Part shown: positions 6,219 through 12,966 of the stretch, piece after piece
Layout of the letters: every line of letters starts with the position of its first letter
Position numbering within the stretch: position 1 is the stretch's first letter
From: Clostridia bacterium
GTDB lineage: Bacteria > Bacillota_A > Clostridia > Oscillospirales > QAKW01
DNA length: 12,966 bases
Assembly: GCA_017396865.1 (NCBI GenBank)
Contig: JAFQKO010000143.1
Coordinates: 1-12,966, forward strand
Direction: 5' to 3'
Translations under genes and position numbers: made by a program
Notes under the pieces: generated by a model
Seen by the model: the letters and a program-made list of their open reading frames with translations, nothing else
What the model was told of the DNA's origin: nothing
Database searches by the model: none

Positions 6219-7995
6219 AGAGAGGGCCGTAATTGGCACAAGCTCTATAATCTGCACCCTCTGCATCCTCGGTGCCGAACGCACTCCAGGCATGGGGACG
6301 GAAGATCTTTTCCTTCGCCACGTTGTGCATATTCACGGGGATCCGCAGCATGGCGGCCAGGGTGATCAGGTCGGCGCCGACGTGGCCGTAGACGGTAACG
6401 CCGTGGTTGGCGCCCCAGTTGGCCATCACGCTGTAAACGTCGGTAAAGGCACCCTCACCGGTCAGGTTGGGAGCAAACCAGGTGGTGGGCCAAGAGGGAT
6501 CGGTGCGGGGATCGATGGTCTTATGGATGGTATCGGGCAGGTCGACGGTATAGCCCTCAGCGATCTGCATGACGGGGCCGATGCCGTCTACCATATTGAT
6601 ACGCAGCATGGTTACGGGCATTTCGGCACGGCAACGGAAGTGGCTGGAGAAACCGCCGCCACGGAAATACTCATAGTTGGCGCGGCACCAATCGGTTGCC
6701 TCGAGGCAGGCCTTAACATCCTGCTCGGTCATCTCCCAGAAGGGCTTCATGCAGCCCTCGCCCGCTTCGTTCTTGGCGGCACCGCTGCCATCCAATGCGG
6801 TAGCGCCGCTATTGATGAGGTGGATAAAGCCGTTGGCAGCCTTACCCTCGGGCTTCATACCGGTAACACGCTCGGTCGCCTCGGGGCTCCAATAGGTACG
6901 AACGTCATGGAAGCAGGGAGCAGACTTGGTAACCAAAGAGCCCAGCAGCATCGAAACGCCGTTGAGGGTATCGTTCTCGGTGGCGAAGGCGGTAGGCGCC
7001 TTGGTGCCGTTCCAATCGAAGGTGGAGGCCATGATCGCCTCGGTGAAGTCGGCATTGGGCAGCCAGTCGGTCCACTGACGCTGACCTTGGAAGCCGCCTG
7101 CAACGGCATTCTTACCCAGCGCCTCCTCATGCCAGCCCAGCTCGTCCAGCTTGGTGTTGCCGTAGAGGATATCCTTTACGATGATGGTCATTTTGGCGAT
7201 AAATTCCCAATCCTTATCGGCGGGAACGACCTTGGAGCGGCGGATGATCTCGGGCAGATCCTTGCCCTCGTTGACATCAAAGCCTTCCTTGCAGTTGGCC
7301 TTGATCCAGGCCAGCGCCTTTTCATATTCTTCGGGATCGTAGATCCCGAGGGTGACGCGGCGAACGACCTCGGTCATATCCACCCACTCGGGGCGAATGC
7401 CGAGATACTTACGGAAGAAATCGTCGTTGCAATAGCTGCCTGCAATCCCCATCGCCACGCCGCCGATATTAACGTAGGACTTATTCTTCATCCAACCAAC
7501 GCTGACGGCGCAGTTGGCAAACCGCAGGATCTTCTCGGCTACGTCGGCGGGAACGGAGCGGTCGCTCATATCCTGCACGTCATGGCCATAGATCGAGAAT
7601 GCGGGCAGACCCTTCTGGGCAAAGGCGGCCATAACGGCGGCCAGATAAACAGCGCCGGGGCGCTCGGTACCGTTAAAGCCCCAAACAGCCTTAATGGTAG
7701 AAGGATCCATATCAAAGGTCTCGGAGCCATAGCACCAGCAGGGGGTAACCGACAGGGTTGCAACGATATTCTCGGTTGCAAACTGCTCGGCACAGCGGGC
7801 GGCTTCTGCACCACCACCGATGGTGGTGTCGCTGATGACACACCGGACGGGGGTGCCGTCGGGATACTTCACATTGGCCTCGATCAGGTTTTTAGCGGCT
7901 TCTGCCAGACCCATGGTCTGGGCTTCCAGCCCCTCACGTACGCCGCCCCAGCGGCCGTCAATACAGGGTCTGATTCCGATTTTGGGATAAAGCAT
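6211..7995 (-). CDS. fucI: L-fucose isomerase
   Basis: Converts L-fucose to L-fuculose, the first step of fucose breakdown, in the cytoplasm; the family also takes D-arabinose. The 594-residue length is close to the E. coli enzyme (591). The start [24 protein letters not shown] is typical, and the manganese ligands known in E. coli FucI (E337, D361, H528) appear here as E340 ([10 protein letters not shown]), D364 ([10 protein letters not shown]) and H531 ([12 protein letters not shown]), each shifted by three. The SD AAGGAGG is read from the last codons of fucA (Lys-Glu-Asp), and the genes lie 4 nt apart, so they form one operon. No kinase gene follows; the operon ends at the 117-bp repeat. 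A related aldose isomerase role is the only real alternative. Confidence 0.95.
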   Translation of the reverse strand: MLYPKIGIRPCIDGRWGGVREGLEAQTMGLAEAAKNLIEANVKYPDGTPVRCVISDTTIGGGAEAARCAEQFATENIVATLSVTPCWCYGSETFDMDPSTIKAVWGFNGTERPGAVYLAAVMAAFAQKGLPAFSIYGHDVQDMSDRSVPADVAEKILRFANCAVSVGWMKNKSYVNIGGVAMGIAGSYCNDDFFRKYLGIRPEWVDMTEVVRRVTLGIYDPEEYEKALAWIKANCKEGFDVNEGKDLPEIIRRSKVVPADKDWEFIAKMTIIVKDILYGNTKLDELGWHEEALGKNAVAGGFQGQRQWTDWLPNADFTEAIMASTFDWNGTKAPTAFATENDTLNGVSMLLGSLVTKSAPCFHDVRTYWSPEATERVTGMKPEGKAANGFIHLINSGATALDGSGAAKNEAGEGCMKPFWEMTEQDVKACLEATDWCRANYEYFRGGGFSSHFRCRAEMPVTMLRINMVDGIGPVMQIAEGYTVDLPDTIHKTIDPRTDPSWPTTWFAPNLTGEGAFTDVYSVMANWGANHGVTVYGHVGADLITLAAMLRIPVNMHNVAKEKIFRPHAWSAFGTEDAEGADYRACANYGPLYK

Positions 7996-7999
7996 GGGA

Positions 8000-8710
8000 T
8001 TAGTCCTCCTTTTTATGTAATAATTTGTCGTCGGGATTGAATACTTTATAGCCGGGATGGCGGCCGGTGATGCGATAGTAGCTGCGCAGATCGATCAGTT
8101 TTTGGATGTTTTCGTTGCTGATATCGACGCTGCCGCCCAGGATCACCGCATTGATGGTGATCTTCGCCCAAAGCTCCAGGCTTTCCATCCGATAGAAGGC
8201 GGTCAGCACATCGCTGCCGACAGCCAGTGCACCATGGTTTTCCAGCAGCATTACGTCGTGCTCCTCCAGATAGGGCTCGATGGCGGCGGGAACCTCGGCG
8301 GTGGAGGGGGTGCCATAAGGCGTAAGGGGAACGGCGCCGATGGCGGCTACGTCCTCGATCATATTATACATATCCATCGGCTTATGGGCAACGGCGAAGC
8401 CGGTGGCTGCAGGGGGATGGGCATGGATCACACCAAACACGTCGTCGCGCTTTTCATAGCATTTGAGATGCATTTTGATCTCGCTGGAGGGACGATATCC
8501 CTCGGCAGCCTCGATCACCTCGCCCTGCGGGTTAAGCAATACCAGCTTTTCAGGGGTGATGAATGCCTTACTGATGCCGGTGGGGGTGGCTAAAATATTT
8601 CCGTCGGGCAGCTTGACGCTGACGTTGCCGTCGTTAGCGGCGACCCAGCCCAACTGCCACATCTTTTGGCAAACCTCGCAGATTTGCTCTTTAACCGTTT
8701 GCAGATTCAT
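8000..8710 (-). CDS. fucA: L-fuculose-1-phosphate aldolase (class II, zinc)
   Basis: Splits L-fuculose-1-phosphate into dihydroxyacetone phosphate and L-lactaldehyde. The 236-residue protein carries the class II aldolase/adducin fold: NDGNVSVK (26-33, phosphate binding), TPTGISK, SSE with catalytic E77, zinc ligands H96 and H98 in HAHPP, and H159 in ENHGALAVG. These match E73, H92, H94 and H155 of E. coli FucA in order and spacing. The C-terminal part is some 20 residues longer than in E. coli. The start has AAGGAG 7 nt upstream of ATG. It is the first gene of the fucA-fucI operon and is preceded by a strong promoter. L-rhamnulose- or L-ribulose-phosphate enzymes share the fold, but pairing with fucI favours fuculose-1-phosphate. 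Confidence 0.9.
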   Translation of the reverse strand: MNLQTVKEQICEVCQKMWQLGWVAANDGNVSVKLPDGNILATPTGISKAFITPEKLVLLNPQGEVIEAAEGYRPSSEIKMHLKCYEKRDDVFGVIHAHPPAATGFAVAHKPMDMYNMIEDVAAIGAVPLTPYGTPSTAEVPAAIEPYLEEHDVMLLENHGALAVGSDVLTAFYRMESLELWAKITINAVILGGSVDISNENIQKLIDLRSYYRITGRHPGYKVFNPDDKLLHKKED

Positions 8711-8739
8711 TGACTTTCTCCTTCATCTGTGTTATTCTA

Positions 8740-8768
8740 ATTGTATTATAAAACACTTTTTCTGTCAA
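8740..8768 (-). promoter_or_regulatory. Promoter of the fucA-fucI operon
   Basis: On the minus strand TTGACA (8763-8768), 17-bp spacer, TACAAT (8740-8745); the leader to ATG 8710 is about 23 nt with AAGGAG. The -35 is a full consensus, so the promoter may need repression or an upstream block more than activation. Confidence 0.8.
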
Positions 8769-8780
8769 AGCTTGCGTTAT

Positions 8781-8799
8781 TATAGTATAAAAATAGGAG
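8781..8799 (+). promoter_or_regulatory. Candidate -10 region and ribosome binding site of the AraC gene
   Basis: TATAGT (8781-8786) or TATAAA (8786-8791) can serve as -10; the matching -35 positions (TTTTCT or TGTCAA) are weak. They overlap the -35 of the divergent fuc promoter, so the two directions may compete. AGGAG (8795-8799) lies a rather long 13 nt before the ATG. I saw no convincing AraC half-site pair. Confidence 0.35.
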
Positions 8800-8812
8800 A
8801 AAATTCACTTTT

Positions 8813-9646
8813 ATGAATTACAGCCGCTTATACGAAAACGAAAAACGGGGAACCAGCGAATTTCCCCTTGAATTTTACCATCTGACCCAAGAGCATCCCC
8901 GCTATCAAATGACCTTTCATTGGCATTTGGACTATGAGCTGATCTACGTACGGGAGGGGCAATTCGCCCTGACGTTGGATGGGCGGGTACATTTACTGAC
9001 AGCCGGGGATGCCGCGTGGATCAGCGAAGGGCTGATCCACGGCGGTTTTCCCGAAAGCTGCGTTTATGAATGCCTGGTCTACGATCTGCACGCGCTGACC
9101 AACAACACCCCGCTTTGCGCACGCAGTGCGGCGGTTTTTACCGCTGATCCCCGCAGCCATGCCACCGTTTTTAAGGCCGGCAGCGCGGAAGCGGACTTAA
9201 TCCGCACCATCTTTGACACCGAGCGAAGCGCAGGCTACGAATGGACGCTGATCGGGTTGATCTGGCAACTGATCGGACAACTGATGCAGCGGGAGGCGGC
9301 CGAGCCGCTGCCCCACGCACGGCAGGTGAAGCAGCTCAAAAGCGTGCTTTCCTACATTCGCAAGCATTACGACGAGCCCATTACGCTGGAGACCCTTGCG
9401 CAAACAGCGGGGATGGCACCACGCTATTTCTGCCGTGCTTTTGCCGCCATGACGGGGAAAACGCCTATCGCCTACCTCAACTATTACCGCATCGAGCAGG
9501 CGGGCGAGCGTCTGCTGCTGACCGATGAGCGAATTACCGATATTGCCTTTTCCTGCGGCTTTAACGATGCGGGCTATTTTACCAAAGCCTTTACCAAGCA
9601 AAAGGGACTCTCCCCCTCCCGCTACCGAAAAGAAACACAGAATTAA
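8813..9646 (+). CDS. AraC-family transcriptional regulator (cupin + HTH), likely of the fuc operon
   Basis: A 277-residue regulator. Residues about 17-90 are an AraC-type cupin sensor (FHWHLDYELIYVREGQFALTL, then LTAGDAAWISEGLIHGG), which binds a sugar in such proteins. Residues about 172-275 are the double HTH: YIRKHYDEPITLETLAQTAG, RYFCRAFAAMTGKTPIAYLN, RIEQAGERLL, ITDIAFSCGFNDAGYFTKAF and KGLSPSRYR. It is divergent from fucA-fucI across 102 bp, the usual layout for a regulator and its target operon, so fucose or fuculose control is inferred. The ligand itself cannot be read. The gene is closed by a 19-bp hairpin shared with the lipoprotein gene that runs toward it. Confidence 0.9.
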   Translation: MNYSRLYENEKRGTSEFPLEFYHLTQEHPRYQMTFHWHLDYELIYVREGQFALTLDGRVHLLTAGDAAWISEGLIHGGFPESCVYECLVYDLHALTNNTPLCARSAAVFTADPRSHATVFKAGSAEADLIRTIFDTERSAGYEWTLIGLIWQLIGQLMQREAAEPLPHARQVKQLKSVLSYIRKHYDEPITLETLAQTAGMAPRYFCRAFAAMTGKTPIAYLNYYRIEQAGERLLLTDERITDIAFSCGFNDAGYFTKAFTKQKGLSPSRYRKETQN

Positions 9647-9688
9647 AAAGTGGCTGTAAAAAACTTGCGAGTTTTTTACAGCCACTTT
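9647..9688. terminator. Bidirectional terminator between the AraC and lipoprotein genes
   Basis: Perfect 19-bp stem AAAGTGGCTGTAAAAAACT (9647-9665), loop TGCG, AGTTTTTTACAGCCACTTT (9670-9688). It starts right after the AraC stop and ends 3 nt before the opposing stop at 9691, so it serves both convergent genes. Confidence 0.9.
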
Positions 9689-9690
9689 AA

Positions 9691-10767
9691 TTAGTCGCGG
9701 TTGGTACCTGCGCCCATGACCTCACCGGTCACAACGTCCAGATAAATGTAGATATTAACGTTTGCTTCCTTTTCATCCGCCAGCTTGACCATCCAAAGCA
9801 GAGGATCTGCCTTGAAATCGTAGCGGTCGCTTTCCCAATCGGGCTTCCAATAGGGATCATAGGTGCTCTCGATGCGAATCAGCTCCACGTCGGCCGTTCC
9901 TTTGGCGGTAGCAACGTAGGTGCGCGCCTGATCGTAATCATAGCGAGCCTTTTGGGATTCCTTCAACGCCAGCTCCAATGCCTCGGCACGGGTCAGCACG
10001 TCGGTAAAGGTCTTGCCGCCGTCCTCGGTTACTTGGCAACCGTTTTCAGTCTCCTTAAATCCGTCGTTGATCACCGAAAGGGTCTGGTTGGCAGGCAGCG
10101 CAGGGCTGTACCAATGGATGCCGCTTTCATCGGCATCGCTCTGATCGGGACGAATGTAGTTGACACCGATCGCGGTATAGCTGAGGAACTGATAGGTCTT
10201 ACCATCGAACATCAGCCGCACCTTAAATACGTTCCGCTGAGATCCAATCTTGGGATCGGCAGGATCGGTATCACGCATCTGCACGTCGTATACGTTATCA
10301 CGGATGAAGATCGGATCTCCCTCCATGTAGAACTTACTGCCATCGTTTTGAACGGGGTTCAGGATATAGGCATCAGATTCTTCATCATAGCTATCGATAC
10401 CGTCGTGATTGACCAGCGTGGGGAAATGCGACGTAATATAGGTGTCAACGATCTCCGCAGGGATCACATAGCCCTTATCGGTTTTATACTGCTCCAGCTC
10501 GGTACGTACCTTGCTGCCGCCGGAATAAAAACCATAGTGCAGGAAGTAGGGCAGCGCCTGCTTATAGGGGATCCGCTCGCCTTCCGCATAGTCTGCGGTA
10601 GGACCGCTGATCGAAAAGGCGCCAAGCAGCTCCGTTGCAACAGAGCGGTTCAGCTCGGTTACGGTAAAGGTATCTGTCAGCTTGGGGTACGCTTCAGACT
10701 CGGAAGAGCAGCCCGAAAGGAGCAATACCAAGATGCAGGTAATTGCTACAAGGATTTTTTTAGTCAT
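9691..10767 (-). CDS. Predicted surface lipoprotein with PepSY-like C-terminal end, function unknown
   Basis: 358 residues with a lipoprotein signal peptide: MTKK, a hydrophobic core, and lipobox LLSGC with C20 as the lipidated residue, so it should be anchored on the outer face of the membrane. The body has no domain I can name with certainty. Near the C-terminus the order TRAEALELALKE (259-270), WMVKLAD (325-331) and NIYIYLDVVTGEVMGAG (338-354) resembles a PepSY-type repeat, often found in extracellular protease-inhibitor or sensor proteins. The start is preceded by a weak SD (GTGGTGAT). A good promoter lies just upstream (10795-10823), yet only 71 bp separate it from the serpin gene with no terminator in between, so it may also be read with the serpin. 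A shared role at the cell surface is an inference from context. Confidence 0.8.
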   Translation of the reverse strand: MTKKILVAITCILVLLLSGCSSESEAYPKLTDTFTVTELNRSVATELLGAFSISGPTADYAEGERIPYKQALPYFLHYGFYSGGSKVRTELEQYKTDKGYVIPAEIVDTYITSHFPTLVNHDGIDSYDEESDAYILNPVQNDGSKFYMEGDPIFIRDNVYDVQMRDTDPADPKIGSQRNVFKVRLMFDGKTYQFLSYTAIGVNYIRPDQSDADESGIHWYSPALPANQTLSVINDGFKETENGCQVTEDGGKTFTDVLTRAEALELALKESQKARYDYDQARTYVATAKGTADVELIRIESTYDPYWKPDWESDRYDFKADPLLWMVKLADEKEANVNIYIYLDVVTGEVMGAGTNRD

Positions 10768-10794
10768 TCAATCATCACCACTTTCTTTCCCTCT

Positions 10795-10823
10795 ATTCTA
10801 TCATATCTTTTTATAAAATTCAA
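10795..10823 (-). promoter_or_regulatory. Promoter of the lipoprotein gene
   Basis: On the minus strand TTGAAT (10818-10823), 17-bp spacer ending in TGA, then TAGAAT (10795-10800), an extended -10. It lies in the gap after the serpin stop and gives a leader of about 20 nt. Confidence 0.75.
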
Positions 10824-10838
10824 GGGAATTTGCGATGA

Positions 10839-12116
10839 TTAAACAGAAGCGACCGTTCCGATGAAAATCGGCAGATTGGTGCGGGCATCAAGAATGAAAT
10901 AAACGAAGGGACGATCCAGGATGACGTCGCGTACCTCATCGGGCATCACAGCCGCCGATTCGTCCATCGCCACCGAGGTGACAGCGGCGGCGCGGGTACC
11001 GATCTCATTGACCTCAATGTAGGTCTTGTGCAACACCTCGCTGATGGCAAGCCCCGCATTGCTCATGCGCCCGAAATCGGCATTGCCGAAGGCGGTGGGC
11101 ATCCCCATTGCTTTAAGCACTTCGTTGAGTGAGAGATCAAAATCGTTGGTAAACTGCGGTAAGCCTGCATTCACGGTACAATACGTGCCGTTTTCAAAGC
11201 AAGCCGACAAAGACTCCGCCGTAAGGCCTTCGAGAAATTCCGCAAGGCTCTCCCCCTCCTGCGGCATCAACGCCGCAAAGGAATAGGCGCCCGCATAGTA
11301 CTTCATAAATCCAACCGCATTGCCATGCTCCAGATAGGTGGTTTCCTGCGAATACATCATCTGCGCCGTTTGCTCGGTTCCGTCGGCGGCATGGAAGGAT
11401 GCTTCTCGGATCATATGATCGTAGTAGATATCTGCCCATTGGGCATCAAAGGCCAACGCATTGATCAAATAAACCATCGTTTCTGCATTGATCTGCTCCA
11501 ATAGCTTGGGGATCATTCCATCCGTCTCCTCCCCTACCCAACGATTGATGTCCGCCACGGTGGTATCATCGAAGGGGGCCTGATAAAAATCAGCGCCGTA
11601 ATAGTTCAAGGTCTGCTGCAGAAAATCACCCTTCACGGTGAAGCCGTCCCGATACCAGATGGAATTGGCAACCGAAAACTTCGCTCGCTCGGATGAGGGC
11701 AAATTTTGCAGCCATTGATAGAGATAACCGTTCAGCTCCTCCTCGGTATAGCCGCCCAATACCGCCAGCATCTCCTCGGCGGTTGCACCGTTGGCACCGT
11801 TGGCGGTCATCGCCAGCGCCAGCACCACCGAAAGGGGCGAGAGCAACAGATCCTCTGCACCCTTCTCTGCCGCCACCTGCTGCAGCAGCTTCAGCGAAAA
11901 GCCCATCTGGCCTGCCAAAAAGGCGGCATCAATTTCCTTGCCCTCCACCGCTTGAGCCGTCAATGCGGCGGTCAGATCCACCGCTTCCAAGGTGGGCTGC
12001 TCCGAAACGGGCGGCTTATCCTGCCCCGGCAAAGCCGTTGATTCCTCTTTCTTCGAACAACCAAATAATGAGAAAACCAGCAGAATGATCATCAACCCGG
12101 CGATTTTTCTTTTCAT
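10839..12116 (-). CDS. Lipoprotein serpin (serine protease inhibitor)
   Basis: A 425-residue serpin predicted to be anchored outside the cell: signal peptide with lipobox LFGC (C20), a low-complexity spacer (21-45), then the serpin fold. Family marks: LLSPLSVVLALAMTANGA (91-108), SVANSIWYRDGF (148-159), LINALAFDAQW (217-227), and the serpin signature VILDRPFVYFI (398-408). The hinge of the reactive loop reads E371-I-G-T-R-A-A-A-V-T380, matching the E-x-G-T-x-A-A-A-x-T form of inhibitory serpins. The following loop (SVAMDESAAVMPDEVRD) is about five residues longer than in alpha-1-antitrypsin, and counting from E371 as P17 puts P1 near S387. Gut commensals use such serpins against host or microbial proteases. 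GGAGG lies 9 nt before ATG. Upstream, TATAAA (12147-12152) could be a -10, but no -35 is convincing. Confidence 0.95.
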   Translation of the reverse strand: MKRKIAGLMIILLVFSLFGCSKKEESTALPGQDKPPVSEQPTLEAVDLTAALTAQAVEGKEIDAAFLAGQMGFSLKLLQQVAAEKGAEDLLLSPLSVVLALAMTANGANGATAEEMLAVLGGYTEEELNGYLYQWLQNLPSSERAKFSVANSIWYRDGFTVKGDFLQQTLNYYGADFYQAPFDDTTVADINRWVGEETDGMIPKLLEQINAETMVYLINALAFDAQWADIYYDHMIREASFHAADGTEQTAQMMYSQETTYLEHGNAVGFMKYYAGAYSFAALMPQEGESLAEFLEGLTAESLSACFENGTYCTVNAGLPQFTNDFDLSLNEVLKAMGMPTAFGNADFGRMSNAGLAISEVLHKTYIEVNEIGTRAAAVTSVAMDESAAVMPDEVRDVILDRPFVYFILDARTNLPIFIGTVASV

Positions 12117-12186
12117 AGCCTTTAACCTCCAAAAATACTTCTATCCTTTATACGAATAAGAACGCAAAAATGTTGCAGATTTTTCC

Positions 12187-12219
12187 AAAAAATATCACCG
12201 ACCCCAAAAGATCGGTGAT
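12187..12219 (-). terminator. Terminator of the small XRE gene
   Basis: On the minus strand ATCACCGA / TCGGTGAT (12212-12219 and 12194-12201) with a 10-nt loop, then A and six T (12187-12192). It lies just past the stop at 12228 and separates the regulator from the serpin gene. Confidence 0.7.
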
Positions 12220-12227
12220 TATCATCT

Positions 12228-12536
12228 TTACTTGTTCATTTCCTTTGCTATCAGAATCAAACGATCCATTTTCTCATTATCCCAGTCTTTTACAATGCCA
12301 AACAATTCATCTTCCTTCGCATTATAACAAGGCTCAAAGCAAATGAACTTATACGGATCAATTTTCAAATACTCACAAATCGAAAAAAACTGTGTCATGG
12401 ACGGATAACAGCGGCAGGTTTCGATGTTATAAATGTAGTTTTTGGTCATCCCCAACTCCAGGCTCATCTTCTCCTGCGATACACCTTTTTCCAGGCGTAA
12501 TTGTTGTAAACGTTTACTAAATACTTTAGCCGGCAT
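12228..12536 (-). CDS. Small XRE-family HTH regulator
   Basis: 102 residues. Positions 6-62 are a Cro/C1-type HTH (FSKRLQQLRLEKGVSQEKMS, LELGMTKNYIYNIET, YPSMTQFFSICEYLKIDPYKF), followed by a short helical tail (74-102). I chose ATG 12536, with GGAG 10 nt upstream; a GTG three codons earlier lies too close to the SD. The gene is AT-rich compared with the serpin next to it, has its own promoter and terminator, and stands between the serpin and the palindromic array. It carries a perfect cre-like palindrome over codons 7-11. Its targets are unknown; its own promoter, the serpin gene or the repeat dyads are candidates. Single-domain regulators of this size are common in mobile elements, but no other element gene is in view. 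Confidence 0.85.
   Translation of the reverse strand: MPAKVFSKRLQQLRLEKGVSQEKMSLELGMTKNYIYNIETCRCYPSMTQFFSICEYLKIDPYKFICFEPCYNAKEDELFGIVKDWDNEKMDRLILIAKEMNK
12505..12518. promoter_or_regulatory. cre-like palindrome inside the small XRE gene
   Basis: TGTAAACGTTTACT matches every position of the CcpA consensus TGWAARCGYTWNCW and contains the perfect 12-bp palindrome GTAAACGTTTAC. It lies about 20 nt inside the coding region, where CcpA or another dimeric regulator could block elongation. The codons S-K-R-L-Q could also produce it by chance. Confidence 0.45.
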
Positions 12537-12568
12537 TGTAACCACTCTCCAACATTTGTTTTTTTATA

Positions 12569-12597
12569 ATTCTATCACACTATACCAATAAAATCAA
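12569..12597 (-). promoter_or_regulatory. Promoter of the small XRE gene
   Basis: On the minus strand TTGATT (12592-12597), 17-bp spacer ending in TGA, TAGAAT (12569-12574), an extended -10. The first palindrome of the array begins only 5 bp beyond the -35. Confidence 0.7.
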
Positions 12598-12601
12598 TAT
12601 C

Positions 12602-12966
12602 CCCCATTTCGTTTGGGGTATCCGGCATTTCACTCCGAGCTTCAGCACCCCATTTCATTTGGGGTACGCTGCATTTCACTCCGAGATTCGGCACCCCATT
12701 TCATTTGGGGTACGCTGCATTTCACTCCGAGATTCAGCACCCCATTTCATTTGGGGTATAGCAGCATTTTATCCTGAGGCTCCTGCACCCCATTTCATTT
12801 GGGGTACGCTGCATTTCACTCCGAAGTTCAGCACCCCATTTCATTTGGGGTGTAGCAACATTTCATTCCAAGGCTCCTACACCCCATTTCATTTGGGGTA
12901 CGCTGCATTTCATCCCGAGGATCCTACACCCCATTTCATTTGGGGTACGCTGCATTTCACTCCGAG
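12602..12966. repeat. Array of eight 46-48 bp palindromic repeat units (continues past window end)
   Basis: Eight cores CCCCATTTCATTTGGGG (the first has CGTTT) start at 12602, 12648, 12694, 12740, 12788, 12834, 12882 and 12929. Seven are identical. The 29-31 bp segments between them are not unique: type A (tacgctgcatttcactccg...) follows cores 2, 3, 5 and 8, and a close variant follows core 1. Type B (tatagcag... or tgtagcaa...) follows cores 4 and 6. The segment after core 7 begins as A and ends as B. Each core is a CCCC/GGGG hairpin with a 9-nt loop. The GGGG of one core can instead pair with the CCCC of the next, extended by arms that covary between units. The similarity of the segments rules out CRISPR spacers. 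No gene is seen here. Confidence 0.9.

Noticed and set aside
6017..6220. 67-codon open frame within the tandem repeat
   Set aside because: TTG start without a convincing SD, and its regularity comes from the 117-bp period being a multiple of three; it ends over the fucI stop.
6157..8040. 627-codon open frame on the + strand opposite fucI
   Set aside because: It is the antisense of fucI, which has the catalytic residues, SD and operon context; the + frame starts in the repeat and resembles no family.
9952..10842. 296-codon + strand frame over the lipoprotein gene
   Set aside because: Antisense shadow; the minus frame has a lipobox signal peptide, promoter and terminator.
12537..12545. GTG start three codons upstream for the small XRE regulator
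   Set aside because: Only about one base from the SD; ATG 12536 is correctly spaced.
12602..12966. CRISPR array (17-bp repeated core, 29-31 bp spacers)
   Set aside because: The segments between cores are themselves near copies of two types, the repeat is too short, and no cas gene is near.

Overview
The window reads as a chromosomal piece of a low-GC-type Gram-positive gut anaerobe (Bacillota, probably Clostridia of the Oscillospiraceae kind). The signs are SD-led genes, consensus SigA promoters, a long-form hibernation factor, lipoprotein signal peptides, an L-fucose operon and a lipoprotein serpin. The core genes are fairly GC-rich with CC/GC-ending codons. Two stretches stand out as AT-rich: the gene at 2520-3536 and the small regulator at 12228-12536. 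The taxon is inferred from style, not from a marker gene.

Left part, + strand: the 3' part of metG (the HIGH-motif half lies off the window) overlaps tatD by ATGA. tatD is followed by an AT-rich gene of unknown function (338 aa) that has its own terminator. Just after it lies a second, diverged copy of the last ~80 bp of tatD. The unknown gene therefore looks like a ~1.2 kb cassette inserted at the 3' end of tatD with the end of tatD duplicated. A GNAT acetyltransferase follows. It converges on an XRE-type regulator, with a shared 15-bp hairpin terminator between them.

Middle: the XRE regulator is divergent from hpf (long-form ribosome hibernation factor), and each has a recognisable promoter. 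hpf ends in a strong terminator. A 117-bp unit duplicated in tandem then fills the gap to the convergent fucose operon. fucA-fucI (minus strand) has a near-consensus promoter that abuts the promoter region of a divergent AraC-type activator. Isomerase, aldolase and regulator are present, but no fuculokinase is encoded here.

Right part, minus strand: a PepSY-like lipoprotein gene lies downstream of a lipoprotein serpin gene. Upstream of these is a small XRE regulator with a cre-like palindrome inside its start region. From 12602 to the window end runs an array of eight 46-48 bp units, each with a CCCC-N9-GGGG core. The intervening segments are two related types whose arms change in a compensatory way, so this is a mosaic palindromic repeat and not a CRISPR array.

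The points most worth following up are the tatD 3'-end cassette, the covarying palindromic array and the 117-bp structured tandem repeat.
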